DNA of 64,000 bases from Antedon mediterranea. Taxonomy: Eukaryota > Echinodermata > Crinoidea > Comatulida > Antedonidae. Positions 37,401 through 49,300 of this stretch are shown here, one piece after another. Numbering within the stretch: position 1 is the stretch's first letter; every line of letters starts with the position of its first letter. The notes under the pieces are model-generated. The model did no database searches. It saw only the letters and a list, made by a program, of their open reading frames with translations, and was not told where the DNA came from. The translations under genes and the position numbers were made by a program. Where the stretch lies: NCBI RefSeq assembly GCF_964355755.1, contig NC_092675.1, positions 27,506,412-27,570,411 on the forward strand, read 5' to 3'.

Positions 37401-40400
37401 GAGAATTAACAACGCAGATGGTTTCTGTCAAAGCCAAATGTCACCAAAAACACAGGCGGGAGCGAACACAAATCTACGGCCAATTGTACACCACGAAAAC
37501 CAGGTAGGAACCAACTTAGGTCAGAATCCATTCATATATTTGCCAGCATCAACTAACCAAACTGTTTCAAATATGAATTTAGATAAAACGTCAATAAATT
37601 CACCTCAGATAGTTCAGGCGGGAGCAAACCCAAGTCTACGTCAGACTGTAGCAGGGCCCAGTCAAAATCCATTCGTGTCTTTGCCTCCATCAACGAACCA
37701 GACAATTTCGAAAATGAATTCGACGAGGCATGCCGAACGTCGTCGCTACTCACCGACTACATATGTCGAGATACAAGACAACGAGGGCAATTGGCAGAAA
37801 GCTGTCGCATTCTTTGATAGTGGTGCTGATACCACTCTGGTCAAGTGCTCCACCGCTGAAAGTCTAGGCTTAAACGGACTGCCCTTTGTATTTACTTAGT
37901 GCAAGGTATCAACTTCGAGTCAGACCACTACAGGAATTGAAAGCATACGACTTGGTTGCAATTAGTGTACAAAAGCCTGCCCATGATAGCCCATCTGTTG
38001 GCGAAGATATCTTTGACGAACACCCTCATTTAACGGTAGTTAAAGAACATTTGCCTGCGGAGGAAGCCGAGATCGACTTACTCATTGGATACGACTATCA
38101 AAGTCTTACTACACCACTGAAAACAATACGTTCATTAACTGATCCTGATACATCGCCAACTGCGGCAAAAAGTGCTCTAGGTTGGACAATTATTGGACAA
38201 ACCATTCCAAAGCCAACTTCCAATGTCATCAGCCACATCACAAACGTAACTTTCATGGACGACTCCCAGCTTTTATATACATCCGATGTCATTGGAGTTA
38301 AACCAACAACCTTGTGTACATGTACAGATAAGGAGATCGCTGAATCTCAGTTTATCAAACATTGTAGAAAAAATCTCCAAATAAATGAGAAGGGCCGCAT
38401 TACCGTGGAAATGCCATGGAAGGATGGATTTCCTGAGTCTCTAGACTGTAATAGAGTACAAGCCGTGACGAGGATGATTTCACATGAGGCTAGGTTGCTA
38501 AAAAACAAGCAAATCAATGACTACAATGATGAAATTCAAGCTCTCCTTGACAATGGATTTACGCGTGAGCTTACGCCAAGTGAAGACAGAAATGAAGGAT
38601 GGTACCTTCAACACCATGCTGTCCATCAGCAACACAAGACAACGAAGATTCGAATTGTATGGAATTCCGCTGCTAAGTTTAACGGGTTGTGTCTCAACGA
38701 CGGATTCCACAAAGGGCCAGATTTCCTAAACTCACTTGTGACATGCTTTCTATACTGGCGGAAGTACGGAATTGCCATAGCTGGAGACGTTCGGAAGATG
38801 TTTAACCAGATTGCATTATCAGTGCGTGATCAAAAGTTTCATCGTTTTGTCTGGCGATTTGGTGATACCTCAAAGGATATTAGGTATTTTCAGTGGTTGC
38901 GTTTGCCGTTTGGGGACAAACCAGCACCGGACATTTCTATGATGGCCGTTCGTTTACTAGCTGAGGCTAACGCCGATTCAGATCCTATAGGGGCTCTTAG
39001 GATCAAAGATCGTATGTACATGGATGATATAACCGACTCATTTACAAAACCGAACGATGCAGTTGAGGCAGTTGAGCAGGTTACTCGTATTCTAAGAAAG
39101 GGATCTTTCGAAATCAAAGTGTGGCATTCTAACCATCCGATGGTAGACCAGTGCCCTGAAGAGAAGCACACACGTGTTTTAGGCCACTTGTGGAATAAGC
39201 TAGATGACACTGTAACAATTCAACTTGATAGATTCGATGAAGAACAGACTCCACTTACCTAAAGAAAAGTTTCCAGTCTTGTTGCCAGGTTGTGGGATCC
39301 ATTAGGAATGTTGAGCCCTGTGAGTATTCGTTATAAAATTGGACTCCAGGAGATTTGGGCAGCTAGGCTTGATTGGGACGACGTGTTTGATGATGAGCAA
39401 ACAACTATGTGGAAAGGTTTTATAAAGGAGATGAATCATCTTGTGGGATTCGAAATTCCACGTCAGCTAACGCCTGAGGATTCTATTGCTTACCCTCAGT
39501 TACACTGTTTCAGTGATGCTAGTGAAGCTGCATTTGGTTCTGTCATCTGGCTGCGTTGGGATACCCCAGCAGGAGTTAAATTGACATACGTTATAGCAAA
39601 GGCTCTAGTTGCACCGTTAAAGAAAAGATCAATTCCAAGATTAGAGTTAACTGCAGTTGTTGTCATGGCTCGACTCGCTAAACTTGTCTTAGAAGTGGTA
39701 GGAGATGTTAGTCTATGCAAGTTCTGGACCGACTCGAAAGTTGTCCTGTCTTGGGTTAGGTCACCCGCCAGGACCTTCAAACCGTTTGTGTCTGCTCGTG
39801 TTCAAGAGATTCAGGATACACTTCCAACATTTATTGATGACTTATGTTACATCCCTTCTAACATCAATCCAGCGGATTAGTTAACCAAGCCAATATACCC
39901 AAGTGACCTTCAGAAATGGATTCAAGGCCCAGATTTTCTTTTTCAAAGTTCTAACCAATGGCCAAACTATGAACCCGACTATGACACAGAGTTAAAACAA
40001 ATGGTTGTAAAGGAGTACACAACGGAGTCTCTACGCAAAACGAATTATGTTACAGCTGTCAGAGGTAGGCCTACATTTGAAGACCTGTTGGTCAACACCG
40101 TGTCAAATTGGACTAGGCTGGTTCACCGAATAGCATACTGTCGTCGATTCATTTTAAAAAGGCGACCAGAAACCCTCTTTTTGACTGCCGACGAACTGCA
40201 AAGGGCTGAATTTTCACTCTTCTACGTTTCTCAGCGCACTGCGAACGATCGTTTGGATGCTTGGAGTACTAGAAAGCTAAACCCTAAAGTGGACGAGAGT
40301 GGTATGATAAGGGTCGAGGGAAGACTTAACAAGCTTCATATCCCTGAACAACAAAAACGGCCGATTCTTCTTCGTAGAGGATCATTTCTGGTAGAGTTGT

Positions 40401-43400
40401 TTGCCAAATATATTCATAAGACGATTGGTCATCAGGGATACCGAGTGGCTGTTGCAAGCACATTTAAACGTGGAATTTACATACTCGGAGGACCCAAATT
40501 GTTTAAAGATATTGCTGCCAAATGTATGTTCTGTCGAACTCGACGTAGGAGTTTACTTAGCCAACAAATGGGAGAACTTCCCAGTTTTAGAGGCGATCCG
40601 CATACACCACCCTTTTGTAACGTAGCTCTTGATTTCTTTGGACCGATTTCTATCAAGCTCACTCGTAATACCAATACAGAAGGTAACATTCTGATAGTGA
40701 CCTGCATGACCACACGAGTTATCTCATTAGAATTAGTGGATTCTCTATCATCAGAATCATTTATTAATGCTTGGAGACGATTTGTCTGCTCGCGGGGGAT
40801 CCACCCAGTAACCGCCTTTAGTGACCATGGCCGCAATTTCGTCGGCGCTCAGCAGAAGTTGAGAGATTGGATCAAATCATGGGACGAACTAAAATTAAAG
40901 ATGGAATTCAGGAAAACCAATACATCTTTCGACTGGCAGTTCAATACTCCTTACGCTTCTCACATGAATGGAGTTGTCGAATCGCTTATAAGGAGTTGCC
41001 GTAAAGGTCTAGATGCCGTAGTCGATTACCATCATCGCCGTTTTAGTGCCCTTGAATGGCAGACTATTTTGAGTGAAGTGACTTATCTTATAAACTCACG
41101 ACCATTGTTTCCGGATGGGCCTGATCCACTTGAATCACCGCCAATTACTGGTAATGATATTCTATTTCCACATGGACAACCCGTACTCTTGCAACCGAAC
41201 TTGGAAGTGGTAACGAATCAGAAGAGTATTGTCGACATCGCACAACGACGTGTTCATGCATTCTGGGATTGTTGGATGTGTTATATGCCACCTCAATTAG
41301 TACAACGTTCAAAGTGGTTTCACCCAAGAGAAAATTTGCAGATTGGAGATTTAGTGCTAGTACTGGAACCTGGATTAAAGGGGGTTGCAGCACCACGTGG
41401 ACATTGGCGACGGGGAATAGTTGTGGATGTGAAGCCAGGGAAGGACAATCTCGTTCGGAAGGCCATGATTAAAACTGTTGAAAGATCGAATATAAGTATT
41501 AAGGAAAGGCCTGTACATAAGTTGTGTTTGATTGCAACTGTGGGAGAACTTAACCACGGGTTTTCTTCTAAATAAGGAATGCTTTATTATGTAACTACTT
41601 GAGTCGTGAACCTTTAATTACTGCATTTAATTTTAATTAATTTGTTGTGGTTATTTTTCGAAATCCTTTATGTACTGTGACTCATGTCAATTTGTCACGA
41701 GGCGGGAGTGTTTCGGATTTCGAACTTTGACGTTGGTGGCGTAAATATTTTATTTGATTGTACGCAGAATTGTCAGCAAGATAATTATAACGCTTATTAT
41801 CTAATAGTAGATACTGTAACTTTCTTATTTCTGACAGTGATACGTGGGAGTACTACGTACGTTATTATAACCTTTAAGTTGTGTTAATGTTCTTGACTTG
41901 GATATAAAAATTATTTGTTAGGCTATTTAGTTAAGTGTTTCGATCAGCTAATTGGCCATAAGCCTGCCTAGCCTAGCTAGCCCTCGTGTAGTGCTACTAG
42001 TAGTAGTTTGACTGTATGTATGTATCTGCTATGCTGTTTTGCGGGGTTGTTTGCACACGCAGCTGTGCTGCCTTGTGCGTGTTTTCATTGAGTTTATTTG
42101 TGTTTCAGACTTTACCGAAGAATAAAGAACGGTTAAAGCAACTACCACGAGTTTGTGTATCATTGTCCGAACTACAGACTCTGAGTTCACCACTGATAGG
42201 AGTTTGTTGTCCATTGGCGAATGGATGTTTTACAGTGTAACAAGACTACAATGATTATTTTGATTCACTGAATTTAACTGTTAAAAACAAACATTGGAAA
42301 CATTTTCTTGCCAAAATTCGAGTTTACAAGGCAGGAATTCAATTTCATTATCTGGACATCATAAACTTTCAAATTGTGGTAAACTAGGAGTTTGTAAACA
42401 AAGCTTGGTGAAATATAGGCCTAATAGTTTGACTAGGCTTAACACGTGCAATGTTGACATCTATGAAACATTAAAAAACTTACCCATCCGCTTAAGCTGC
42501 GTCAGTTTGAAACCAAAATACTCACAAAATGGATATACTACAGTATCCATCAACGGAATCAAAAATAAAAGACTAATTTTATTGAAGACACTAAGCGATG
42601 CAACGGGAAATGTGAAGTCACCGTAGACCAGGTTCATTCTTGCTCCTTGAAGGACAAATGACGATTGCATCTAAAGTGAAATGAAGGCTTAAATATTAGT
42701 CATCATCATCATTAAATCATAGTTTCAAATCAAAGAATGCATCAATGTTTTGGAACTATAAATAACTACCTGCGCATAACCTATAATAAGTACCTGCGTA
42801 TAAACTATAAATAACTGCCTGCGCATACCTGCGCATCATAAACTATAAATAACTACCTGCGCATAAACTGCAAATAACTACCTGCGCATAAACTATAAAA
42901 AATTACCTGCGCACAAACTATAAATAAACTACCTGCGCATAAACTATAAATAACTACCTGCGCATAAACTATAAATAACTATCTGCGCATAAACTGTAAA
43001 TAACTACCTGCGCATAAACTGTCGCATAGAAAGCTGTACCAAACAGCACTGGTATAACTCTCGCCAAAACTTTCACTTCTTCTACATGGTTACTTCGGAA
43101 AGTACCTCCATGTTCTTCCTTAGCCCGGTCAAGAAAACTTGCATTTTCTGCATTACTTTTGCTGCTACGACAGGAATATGAAATTGCCTGACCAAGAATG
43201 TTGAATATTCTGGTCAGTATGCTACCTGCAAGTAAAAAAAACACATTTTATTTTAAAACCAATTTATCTATAAAATCTAACAATGAATAAAAATGAAATA
43301 TTCAACAGACTATACTCTTTTACTGATTATAGAGGAATTGGAGTTAGTACTCTATCAAATCATATCTTGAATTTTGCGTTAAAGTGGACCAAAATGGAAT

Positions 43401-44898
43401 AAAGTATAGCAGTATTTCCCCCTAATGTTGCAACGTGTTGAAAACAGACCCGTAACTCATTGACAAACCAGTCCCGTCGAAAAAGCGTCGCTTAAAATTA
43501 CAGGGCAAATTATATGTGTCTTGCGTTAACGTGCCCTATAGCGGGAACCAAGCTGGTGCGACTCACCTTCTGGTGGTGTTGTTATATATTTTTTTCTTCC
43601 AGCCAACAAAGCTAGGCCAGCAAATATTATAGAAACAGCTGGAATTGTATAACCCCAAGCAAAGCTGATCTCTTGCTGAATATAAACCACAATAGTGTAA
43701 GCAATAATCGATCCTATATTGCTAAACCAACAACACCTGAAAGACATTGAACACAGTAAAAATATTAATTAAACGGAATTCGCAGATTATTATTTTGTAC
43801 AAAAGTTAGCGTCTTTTTCATCTATGGTACCGTACCAAAGCTATTCACTAAAATACACATTTACAATCAGTTGCACTCATTCAATTACAATTTTGTAATA
43901 ATCATTTTTTGGTAAAATATTTTATTTAATTTATGTGCAGTGGTAGTTTATCTATCAACTACTACGGTACATTATTTTAAATTTCTAAAACAAATATTGT
44001 CTTATTTTACCAATTAAAATACGATTGTAGAAACCCATCTCCCAAGTCTTCAAGTTGTTGAACGCCGAATGGGGCAACCGTTGTGTTGATGCCTCCAGAT
44101 CCGATAGCAACTAACGATAACGCTGATATATACAATATTCGCTGTTCAGATAAAGAAAGTCCTCCGTCGATCAGATTATCATAATCAATTGCGGCTATAG
44201 GTAGAATAATTGTACCTAAAAGAGTTTACATTAGTTAGGACGTCCCATTATAAAATTTGACCTAATCGAATTTCTTGTTAATAAATCAAATAGGCCTCTA
44301 TTAAAAACCGCTGTTTGTTTTCGAATAAAAGCTGAGGTGTGATTAGAAGCACTATCAAAAGATTAAAAAGGTGTTTTTGAGATTTAAACTGTCTCTCCAC
44401 CTTGACGAATGACGTTAATTAACAACTCCTATACTATTAGGTATCGTAAGTGTGTTCCAGCTGCGTCAAAGAATGAACTAACTTATAAAAAACAATCAAT
44501 TAGGCCTATAAACACTTACCGACTCCATAAATAAATAAAGACCAAAATATTGTTTTGAGTTTGCCTAAGAAAGAGTCACTTATAAGTCCACCAAGAAGGG
44601 GTGTGGTATAGACACACCCCGAAAAAAGGAGAGATATTGAACACGCTGTCACACTGCTATATTTCAGCTCGATAGTTAAAAATGTTACCAGATTTCCAAC
44701 AATTCCATAATAAGTTAACCGCTCACAGAACTGAGACAGGAGAATGCACAACACAATAAAGTAACGGTTACTGCTGATAGAAACGGGCTTCTTCTTGCTA
44801 TCTTCATTCTCCAAACTTGAATAAGAAAATCTTGTATTTGAAAGAAGCAATGACTTCTCATCTGCGGTGAAATCCAAGCTCATACCCATTCTGCACAC
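34413..44898 (-). CDS. SLC15A4-like: Gene B: SLC15A3/4-like transporter with altered proton-coupling motifs
   Basis: Exons in order: 44898-44520, 44215-44011, 43736-43567, 43225-43008, 42670-42484, 35284-35084, 34969-34838, 34690-34413. They give 589 codons without a stop, with the same architecture as gene A. The N-terminus MCRMGMSLDFTADEKSLLL has an acidic dileucine. Three family landmarks are changed: ExxER reads SQFCERLTYYG (first Glu to Gln), the GTGGIK loop reads GSGGINTTVAPFG (Lys to Asn), and the FYWFIN signature reads CCWFSNIG. The exon 6/7 junction also codes Arg where paralogs have Gly. Intron 5 holds a BEL/Pao retrotransposon and intron 4 a minisatellite of the exon-4 donor. Either a functionally divergent transporter or an early pseudogene; the frame itself is open. 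Confidence 0.88.
35565..36030 (+). repeat. 5' LTR of BEL/Pao element
   Basis: 466 bp, begins TGTTTCGGATTTCG and ends TTGTCCGAACTA. Contains GGATATAAAAATT (possible TATA box, about 35757) and GAATAAAG (possible polyadenylation signal). Confidence 0.96.
36052..37899 (+). CDS. BEL/Pao gag with start of protease
   Basis: Capsid-like polyprotein of the retrotransposon, 615 codons from the ATG at 36052, 22 bp after the LTR; the open frame itself extends back into the LTR. N-terminal half is charged and helical. A DUF1759-like gag core follows around GLPAPRWDGSPRNFHSW. Two zinc knuckles of form C-x2-C-x4-H-x4-C are CFLCFRTNHSAFRC and CSVCQLFHHRLIAC, preceded by CPFCTDHS. Then a Gln/Asn-rich linker with a repeated QAGAN..LR motif. 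It ends inside an aspartic protease, whose active-site DSGAD lies about 15 codons before the stop. The pol frame is offset by +1 and overlaps by 14 bp. Confidence 0.9.
   Translation: MEENTFVDLSFEELEVKHRSFKGHLTRARDRFTRVLDRDEPELVKVAFDHIQKKIRKITDLLDAMDVVKPPDETNTTTRLHAELMSAADDVEKKYQEYRRFSRNEQTAHSSQGEPTAAGKDEEMIKLIKAQSDMVAQLTIKLNGNGSDNKRPSIKTPGLPAPRWDGSPRNFHSWHVRIDQYFESAGIKGDQEKLMILLNGDALPKSIQDHIADCCSVEGDNGAWARLKEKVPTSAIVRDVILTLQMLKPMKSATAKEMRPVLNGLTDFARRMRELGKELELSSSVVVELASQKIDAELSFEYMRQIKQDEPTIPSLISFLRSETEARERREQPHMFGDQNASTHHITGQISTLENTTQFPPKSNFKGAETSTDDCPFCTDHSRHLIIKCPNFNSKSNEERRLMIMEARRCFLCFRTNHSAFRCPRHDKKRCSVCQLFHHRLIACPPNRTLRINNADGFCQSQMSPKTQAGANTNLRPIVHHENQVGTNLGQNPFIYLPASTNQTVSNMNLDKTSINSPQIVQAGANPSLRQTVAGPSQNPFVSLPPSTNQTISKMNSTRHAERRRYSPTTYVEIQDNEGNWQKAVAFFDSGADTTLVKCSTAESLGLNGLPFVFT
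37886..41575 (+). pseudogene. BEL/Pao pol: reverse transcriptase, RNase H, integrase, interrupted
   Basis: A single frame interrupted by in-frame stops TAA at 39260-39262 and TAG at 39878-39880, and offset by +1 from gag-protease. Order: remainder of the protease region (LLIGYDY), reverse transcriptase with LRLPFG and the catalytic YMDD, RNase H with FSDASEAAFGS, RLELTAVV and WTDSKVVLSW, then integrase with a His-Cys region (HKTIGHQGYR ... CMFC), ALDFFGP, FSDHGRNF and the Glu in HMNGVVESL, and a C-terminal segment. RT type and order are those of BEL/Pao. As it stands it cannot make a full polyprotein without readthrough and frameshifting. Confidence 0.9.
41709..42174 (+). repeat. 3' LTR of BEL/Pao element
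   Basis: 466 bp, identical to the 5' LTR by line-by-line reading. It is followed directly by the CAGAC duplication. The preceding GAGGCGGGAG at 41699-41708 is the likely polypurine tract. Confidence 0.96.
42765..43020. repeat. Minisatellite built from the exon-4 splice donor of gene B
   Basis: About eleven copies of a roughly 25 bp unit, ACTACCTGCGCATAAACTAT plus AAATA. On the minus strand each unit reads ...TTTATGCGCAGGTAGTTAT, which is the last codons of exon 4 (VYAQ) plus its GTAGTT donor. The array starts at the real exon end (43008) and runs into intron 4. Copies vary by 1-3 bases; one has CAGATAG instead of CAGGTAG. Confidence 0.92.
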
Positions 44899-45768
44899 TT
44901 TCTAATACCAGTCTTTCGTTGAAGATACAGCATAAATCTGTCGGTTGTGGAGAGTATTGCGAGAATAAATAAGGTAATAATGCATGAGGTTCATACTGTC
45001 AGCCAAATCCAGCTTTCATCAGGCCGACATTTCCTTAATTATTACCGTATACAATTTTCCTTAATTACAGCCATCTGTACAAAAGTTACAGTATGTTTTC
45101 TACACGACATGTAAAGTAGATTTTTCATCGGTTGCCATTTCCTCCTGCTGGTAGGCCTATGCTACGTAATGTCAATATATATTTCGCGATAAACAAACAT
45201 TTTAATTGTCTAGGTTCTGAAATGTGTTTCTCTTAAAATTAGTAAAAAGATAAATATGTTCGGTACATATGGCGTTTTATACGTATAATAATTTAGCTCA
45301 GAGACAAAAATTGCAACGCCGACCAGTGGACTGGCACATATTTCGTTTCATACCTATAATAATTGAGCTCAGACAAAAAATTAAAACGCCGTCAAGGGGA
45401 CTAACATAAAAAGGACAAAATACAGACTTAGTGCAATATCATGTGCAATGCGATACTTTTGATTGATTTAATCATTACAGAAGTATAACGACGACAAGTT
45501 ATTCTATATTTATCAAACAATTTCAGTTTAGGCTGATATTGAATTTGTAAAAGTTTGCATGCGTACAAACAGCAGTAACAATAGTTTTGACCTGTTGTAA
45601 ATCTCTACTTCTCATTTCTTTAAAATCGCAATGAAGCAAACATTTCCAACATTTAAAATAATAAACTATATAAGCTACATTTTAAATTAATATTATTTTC
45701 GTCTTACATTTGATACTATTTTAAATCGTTATTATTATTATTATCTTATTATTGGATGATAATTACTC
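44899..45768. other. 5' flank of gene B
   Basis: Shares stretches with the 5' flanks of C and D: AAGCAAACATTTCCAACATT and AAACTATATAAGCTACATTTTA near 45634-45684. No other gene seen. Confidence 0.6.
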
Positions 45769-45954
45769 TTAAGCTTGGTTCCCACTAGAACGTAACGCAA
45801 GGACGTAAACGCAACGCAAGCGTTTTAACCAATGACAAGCGAAGTTATAGAAAGTTAGCAATCACAAGCGAATAAGCCATCGCTTGTGATTGGTCAATTC
45901 ACTTGCGTTGCGTTACGTCCTTGTGTTGCGTCGCTAGTGGGAACCACGCTTTAG
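45769..45954. mobile_element. MITE family B, copy 2 at B/C unit border
   Basis: Complete palindromic copy with ends AAGCTTGGTTCCCACTAG and CTAGTGGGAACCACGCTTT, inverted relative to the copy at 12486. It lies between the 5' flank of gene B and the 3' flank of gene C. Confidence 0.88.
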
Positions 45955-46398
45955 AGTGTTATGTAAAAACACTTCATTCACAAATATTATAACTAATGAT
46001 AAAGTAAAGTAATGTACTAAAATATTATCTATTTATAATAAAATAATTTTAAAATAGGCTTCTACGTCACGTGTCATATAATCCTTGTTACAGTTACAGT
46101 ATAATATGAACATTCCGAGAAGAATAAATATTGCTACTAATACAACCATTATCTATGGCAAGGCACTTGGTTGGTATAGATAGTGCTTTTGTGGAGGCCG
46201 CCCGTATCGTAGGAAGATGTAATTAAAGTTTAGATATAAATCTAAAGTTGAAATATAGCAAGCAAGCTTTTCATGGACGATACAATTACGTCAAATCAAG
46301 AATGATTAGATGGTACATTCCTTTATTCCCAACCATTCGTGGTTTGACAAAGACATTGTTCTCAATTGCCTCTGTTTACCTCACTGCCATCTTGCTGT

Positions 46399-49300
46399 TC
46401 ACATTTCGTACTCAGACAGCAGCTTCTCCTGCAACGGAAGTACTTTATCCCGCCAACATATTAATTCATCAATTTTCATATCTGTAAATGAAATATCTTC
46501 ATTATAGCTGATTTCGTCATCCGGTGGTTCTGTAATCGGAACTGAGTTGTCTACATACGTATAGTAATGTCCAATTACGGCAAATATTCCCGTATTTACG
46601 AGCAAAAGAACGGCTAACAGGATGTAGTAGCGTTCTAGATAACCATCGTTGATTTCATCTGGATACCATTCGTGACCTATAATTTTAAAATAATAATTGT
46701 TTTTGTTGCCTCTTTTACATATGTACATATTTATATTAACTTTTTTTTGTATGTATTTTGGTGTTTATATATATTTTAACAACTTAATGTCACAGAGCCC
46801 ACACATTATTGTCATTAGTGTGACTCTTCGTAGAAACCTTAAAATTTTCACCGATGCCCCTGTCACACGTATGGAATCTGGACGAATTCTTTTCTTTGAA
46901 TCCATTTTTATATAAACGTATCGTAAACCACATTTATTTGTCAACAAGATACGAACCTTTTGTTGCAGCATTAACGATGATGACCAGTAAAGAACCTAAA
47001 TAACTTCCTAGGCCAGCTGTAAAAAGAAACAATCCAAGCAGAACGCCCTGCAACACCTTTGGAGCCTGTGAATATGCAAACTCCATCCCTAGAAACGGAA
47101 CATAACACAAGCTTGTAATTTTCTCTTGCTATAAGAAAGAATTAACAGAAATTGTGCACGTGAATCGTGATATTTAGCTTAAAATTATTTTTATTACACT
47201 CACCAGTAATGCTTGTGAGAATTTCACTTGCGCCAAAAATAAAATACTGTGGAATTTGAGCGAATACTGTCATAGTAGATGCATTGTATGACGCATTAAC
47301 AATAATTTGATCTGTATAGCCACCGTTATCCATAATGTTTTTTCTGCTAACTTCAACACCAGCGGCCACTATCATTGCTATGGCACCTAAGAACATCCCA
47401 AATCCTAAAAATAAAACAAATTAAATTTTAATTTGCTAGTAAGTCTATATTTTTAACTTCAAGCAAATCCCTTTGGCCATTTCGATGTAGTCCTGAAGCT
47501 CAAGTACCTCTTTTCAAGGAATCTGTGAGCGGATTTGGTGCTGACTACATTATTACAATATAGTGTCCACCACTTCAGCCTTACCAATGCCTAGGTGAGA
47601 TCATGGGAATGTTGACCGACAAGTACACTATATTAAAATCCAATGTCAAATAATAGTGCTTGCCTTCTAAGCCCAAGGTCCTGGGTTCAATCCTGACCTA
47701 GTACCAGGGTTGTAATTCACGACTCTTTCAACTCCACTCCCAAGCCTAAAATGAGCCTTATAAGCACGGTAGTTTATCCATCCTGTAATTGACGAGTTTT
47801 CTTGCGTATTCGTGATATAATAATATATATCAAAAAAATACGATTCGGGTCCGTTATTGGAGACCTTTCTCATTTGGTATGGAAGGGATTTAAGACAACT
47901 TAATCAGTCAATCAATGAAAGGTTACAATGGTTTGAAAACCTCTAAGTTACAAGGATGATGTAATTTCATAGGCGTATTCATATATTGGTATAGGCCTAA
48001 AGCTAGAGTTTAAAACCAGGTTTGGTAAATAGTGTAGACTATCTATTAGGCTACTCTTCTCAGGTGAAAAAAACAAATCATCTTACCCATCCGCTTAAGC
48101 TGCGTCAGTTTGAAGCCCAAGTAGTCACATAATGGATATACTACAGTATCCATCAACGGAATCAAAAGCAAAAGACTAATTTTATTGAAAACGCTAAGCG
48201 ATGCAACGGGAAAGGTGAAGTCACCGTAGACCAGGTTCATCCTCTCTCCTTGGAGAACAAATGAAGTTTGCATCTGGAATAAAAGTACTTTCATTGTAAT
48301 ATATAATAAGTAATATACTATAACTCGTGTTCTTTCTTTCCTTTCATCAACATAGTTACGAATTATAATAAATCATCCTAATTAAACAGTTGTTGGTACC
48401 ATACCCAGTCTTCTTCGACGTATTCGTCACTAGTCATCATTTATAACTCACAGCTCAGAGATCTTAAGCAGAAAACCAAGTATGGCGTGCGAAGCTCAAA
48501 AATATAGTACCGTACCTGCACATACACTGTCCAGTACAACATTGTACCAAACAGCACTGGTATGATTCTTGCCATCAATTTCACTTCTTCTACATGCTTA
48601 CTTCGGAAAGTACCTCCATTTTCTTCCTTTGCCCGGTCAAGAAAACTTGAATTTTCCTCATCAGGTTTGCAGCTACTAGACGAAATTGCTTGACCAAGAA
48701 TGTTGAACATTCTTGAAAGTATGCTACCTGCAATTGACAAATATTGTTTTATTTTAACAATTTAAAAATGTGTAACATTATGAATAATATAAATTCAAAG
48801 TCAAACTACTGAAAGCATGACAATGCTGTGGCGGAATCTCAAATGAGATACAAATTGAACAAGAAAGATAAATAAACAGCCATGGCTAATGAGAGTACTT
48901 TATTACGAATAATAACTTTAAACGTTTCCTTATAGTCCAAAAAAACATTTTTTGGTGGCGTGGGATATAAATACGAGGAAACGCAATCACAATCGATTGT
49001 TCGGATGGATACATCATTTGATTATTATTATCAAATTATTTTCGCTATATCGTCCTTGCATTGTCACCTAGTACGACTCACCTTCTGGTGGTGTTGTTAT
49101 ATATTTTTTTCTTCCAGCCAACAAAGCTAGGCCAGCAAATATAATAGAAGCAGCTGGAATTGTATAACCCCAAGCAAAGCTGATCTCTTGCTGAATATAA
49201 ACCACAATAGTGTAAGCAATAATCGATCCAATGTTGATGAACCAATAATACCTGAAAGAATGAAACATTATTTTGCCATAAGAGTAGTACTGCTATAAGT

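Larger units (their letters stand above)
35565..42174 (+). mobile_element. BEL/Pao LTR retrotransposon, nearly complete
   Basis: Full structure: 5' LTR, gag-protease frame, pol frame (reverse transcriptase, RNase H, integrase), polypurine tract and 3' LTR. It is 6,610 bp, flanked by a 5 bp target duplication CAGAC at 35560-35564 and 42175-42179. It lies antisense to gene B inside intron 5. The two LTRs read identically, so insertion is recent, yet pol is interrupted. No env-like frame is present. I could not identify the tRNA primer-binding site after the 5' LTR. Confidence 0.96.

Noticed and set aside
38890-39210. Minus-strand frames inside the retrotransposon
   Set aside because: Shadow frames of RT; no independent motifs.
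42016-42240. Separate gene repeating the N-terminus of the gag frame
   Set aside because: It is the open stretch of the 3' LTR, identical to the 5' LTR, running into host sequence.
42765-43020. Regularly spaced repeats like a CRISPR array
   Set aside because: Units are directly adjacent with no unique spacers, in a eukaryotic intron; it is a minisatellite of a splice donor.
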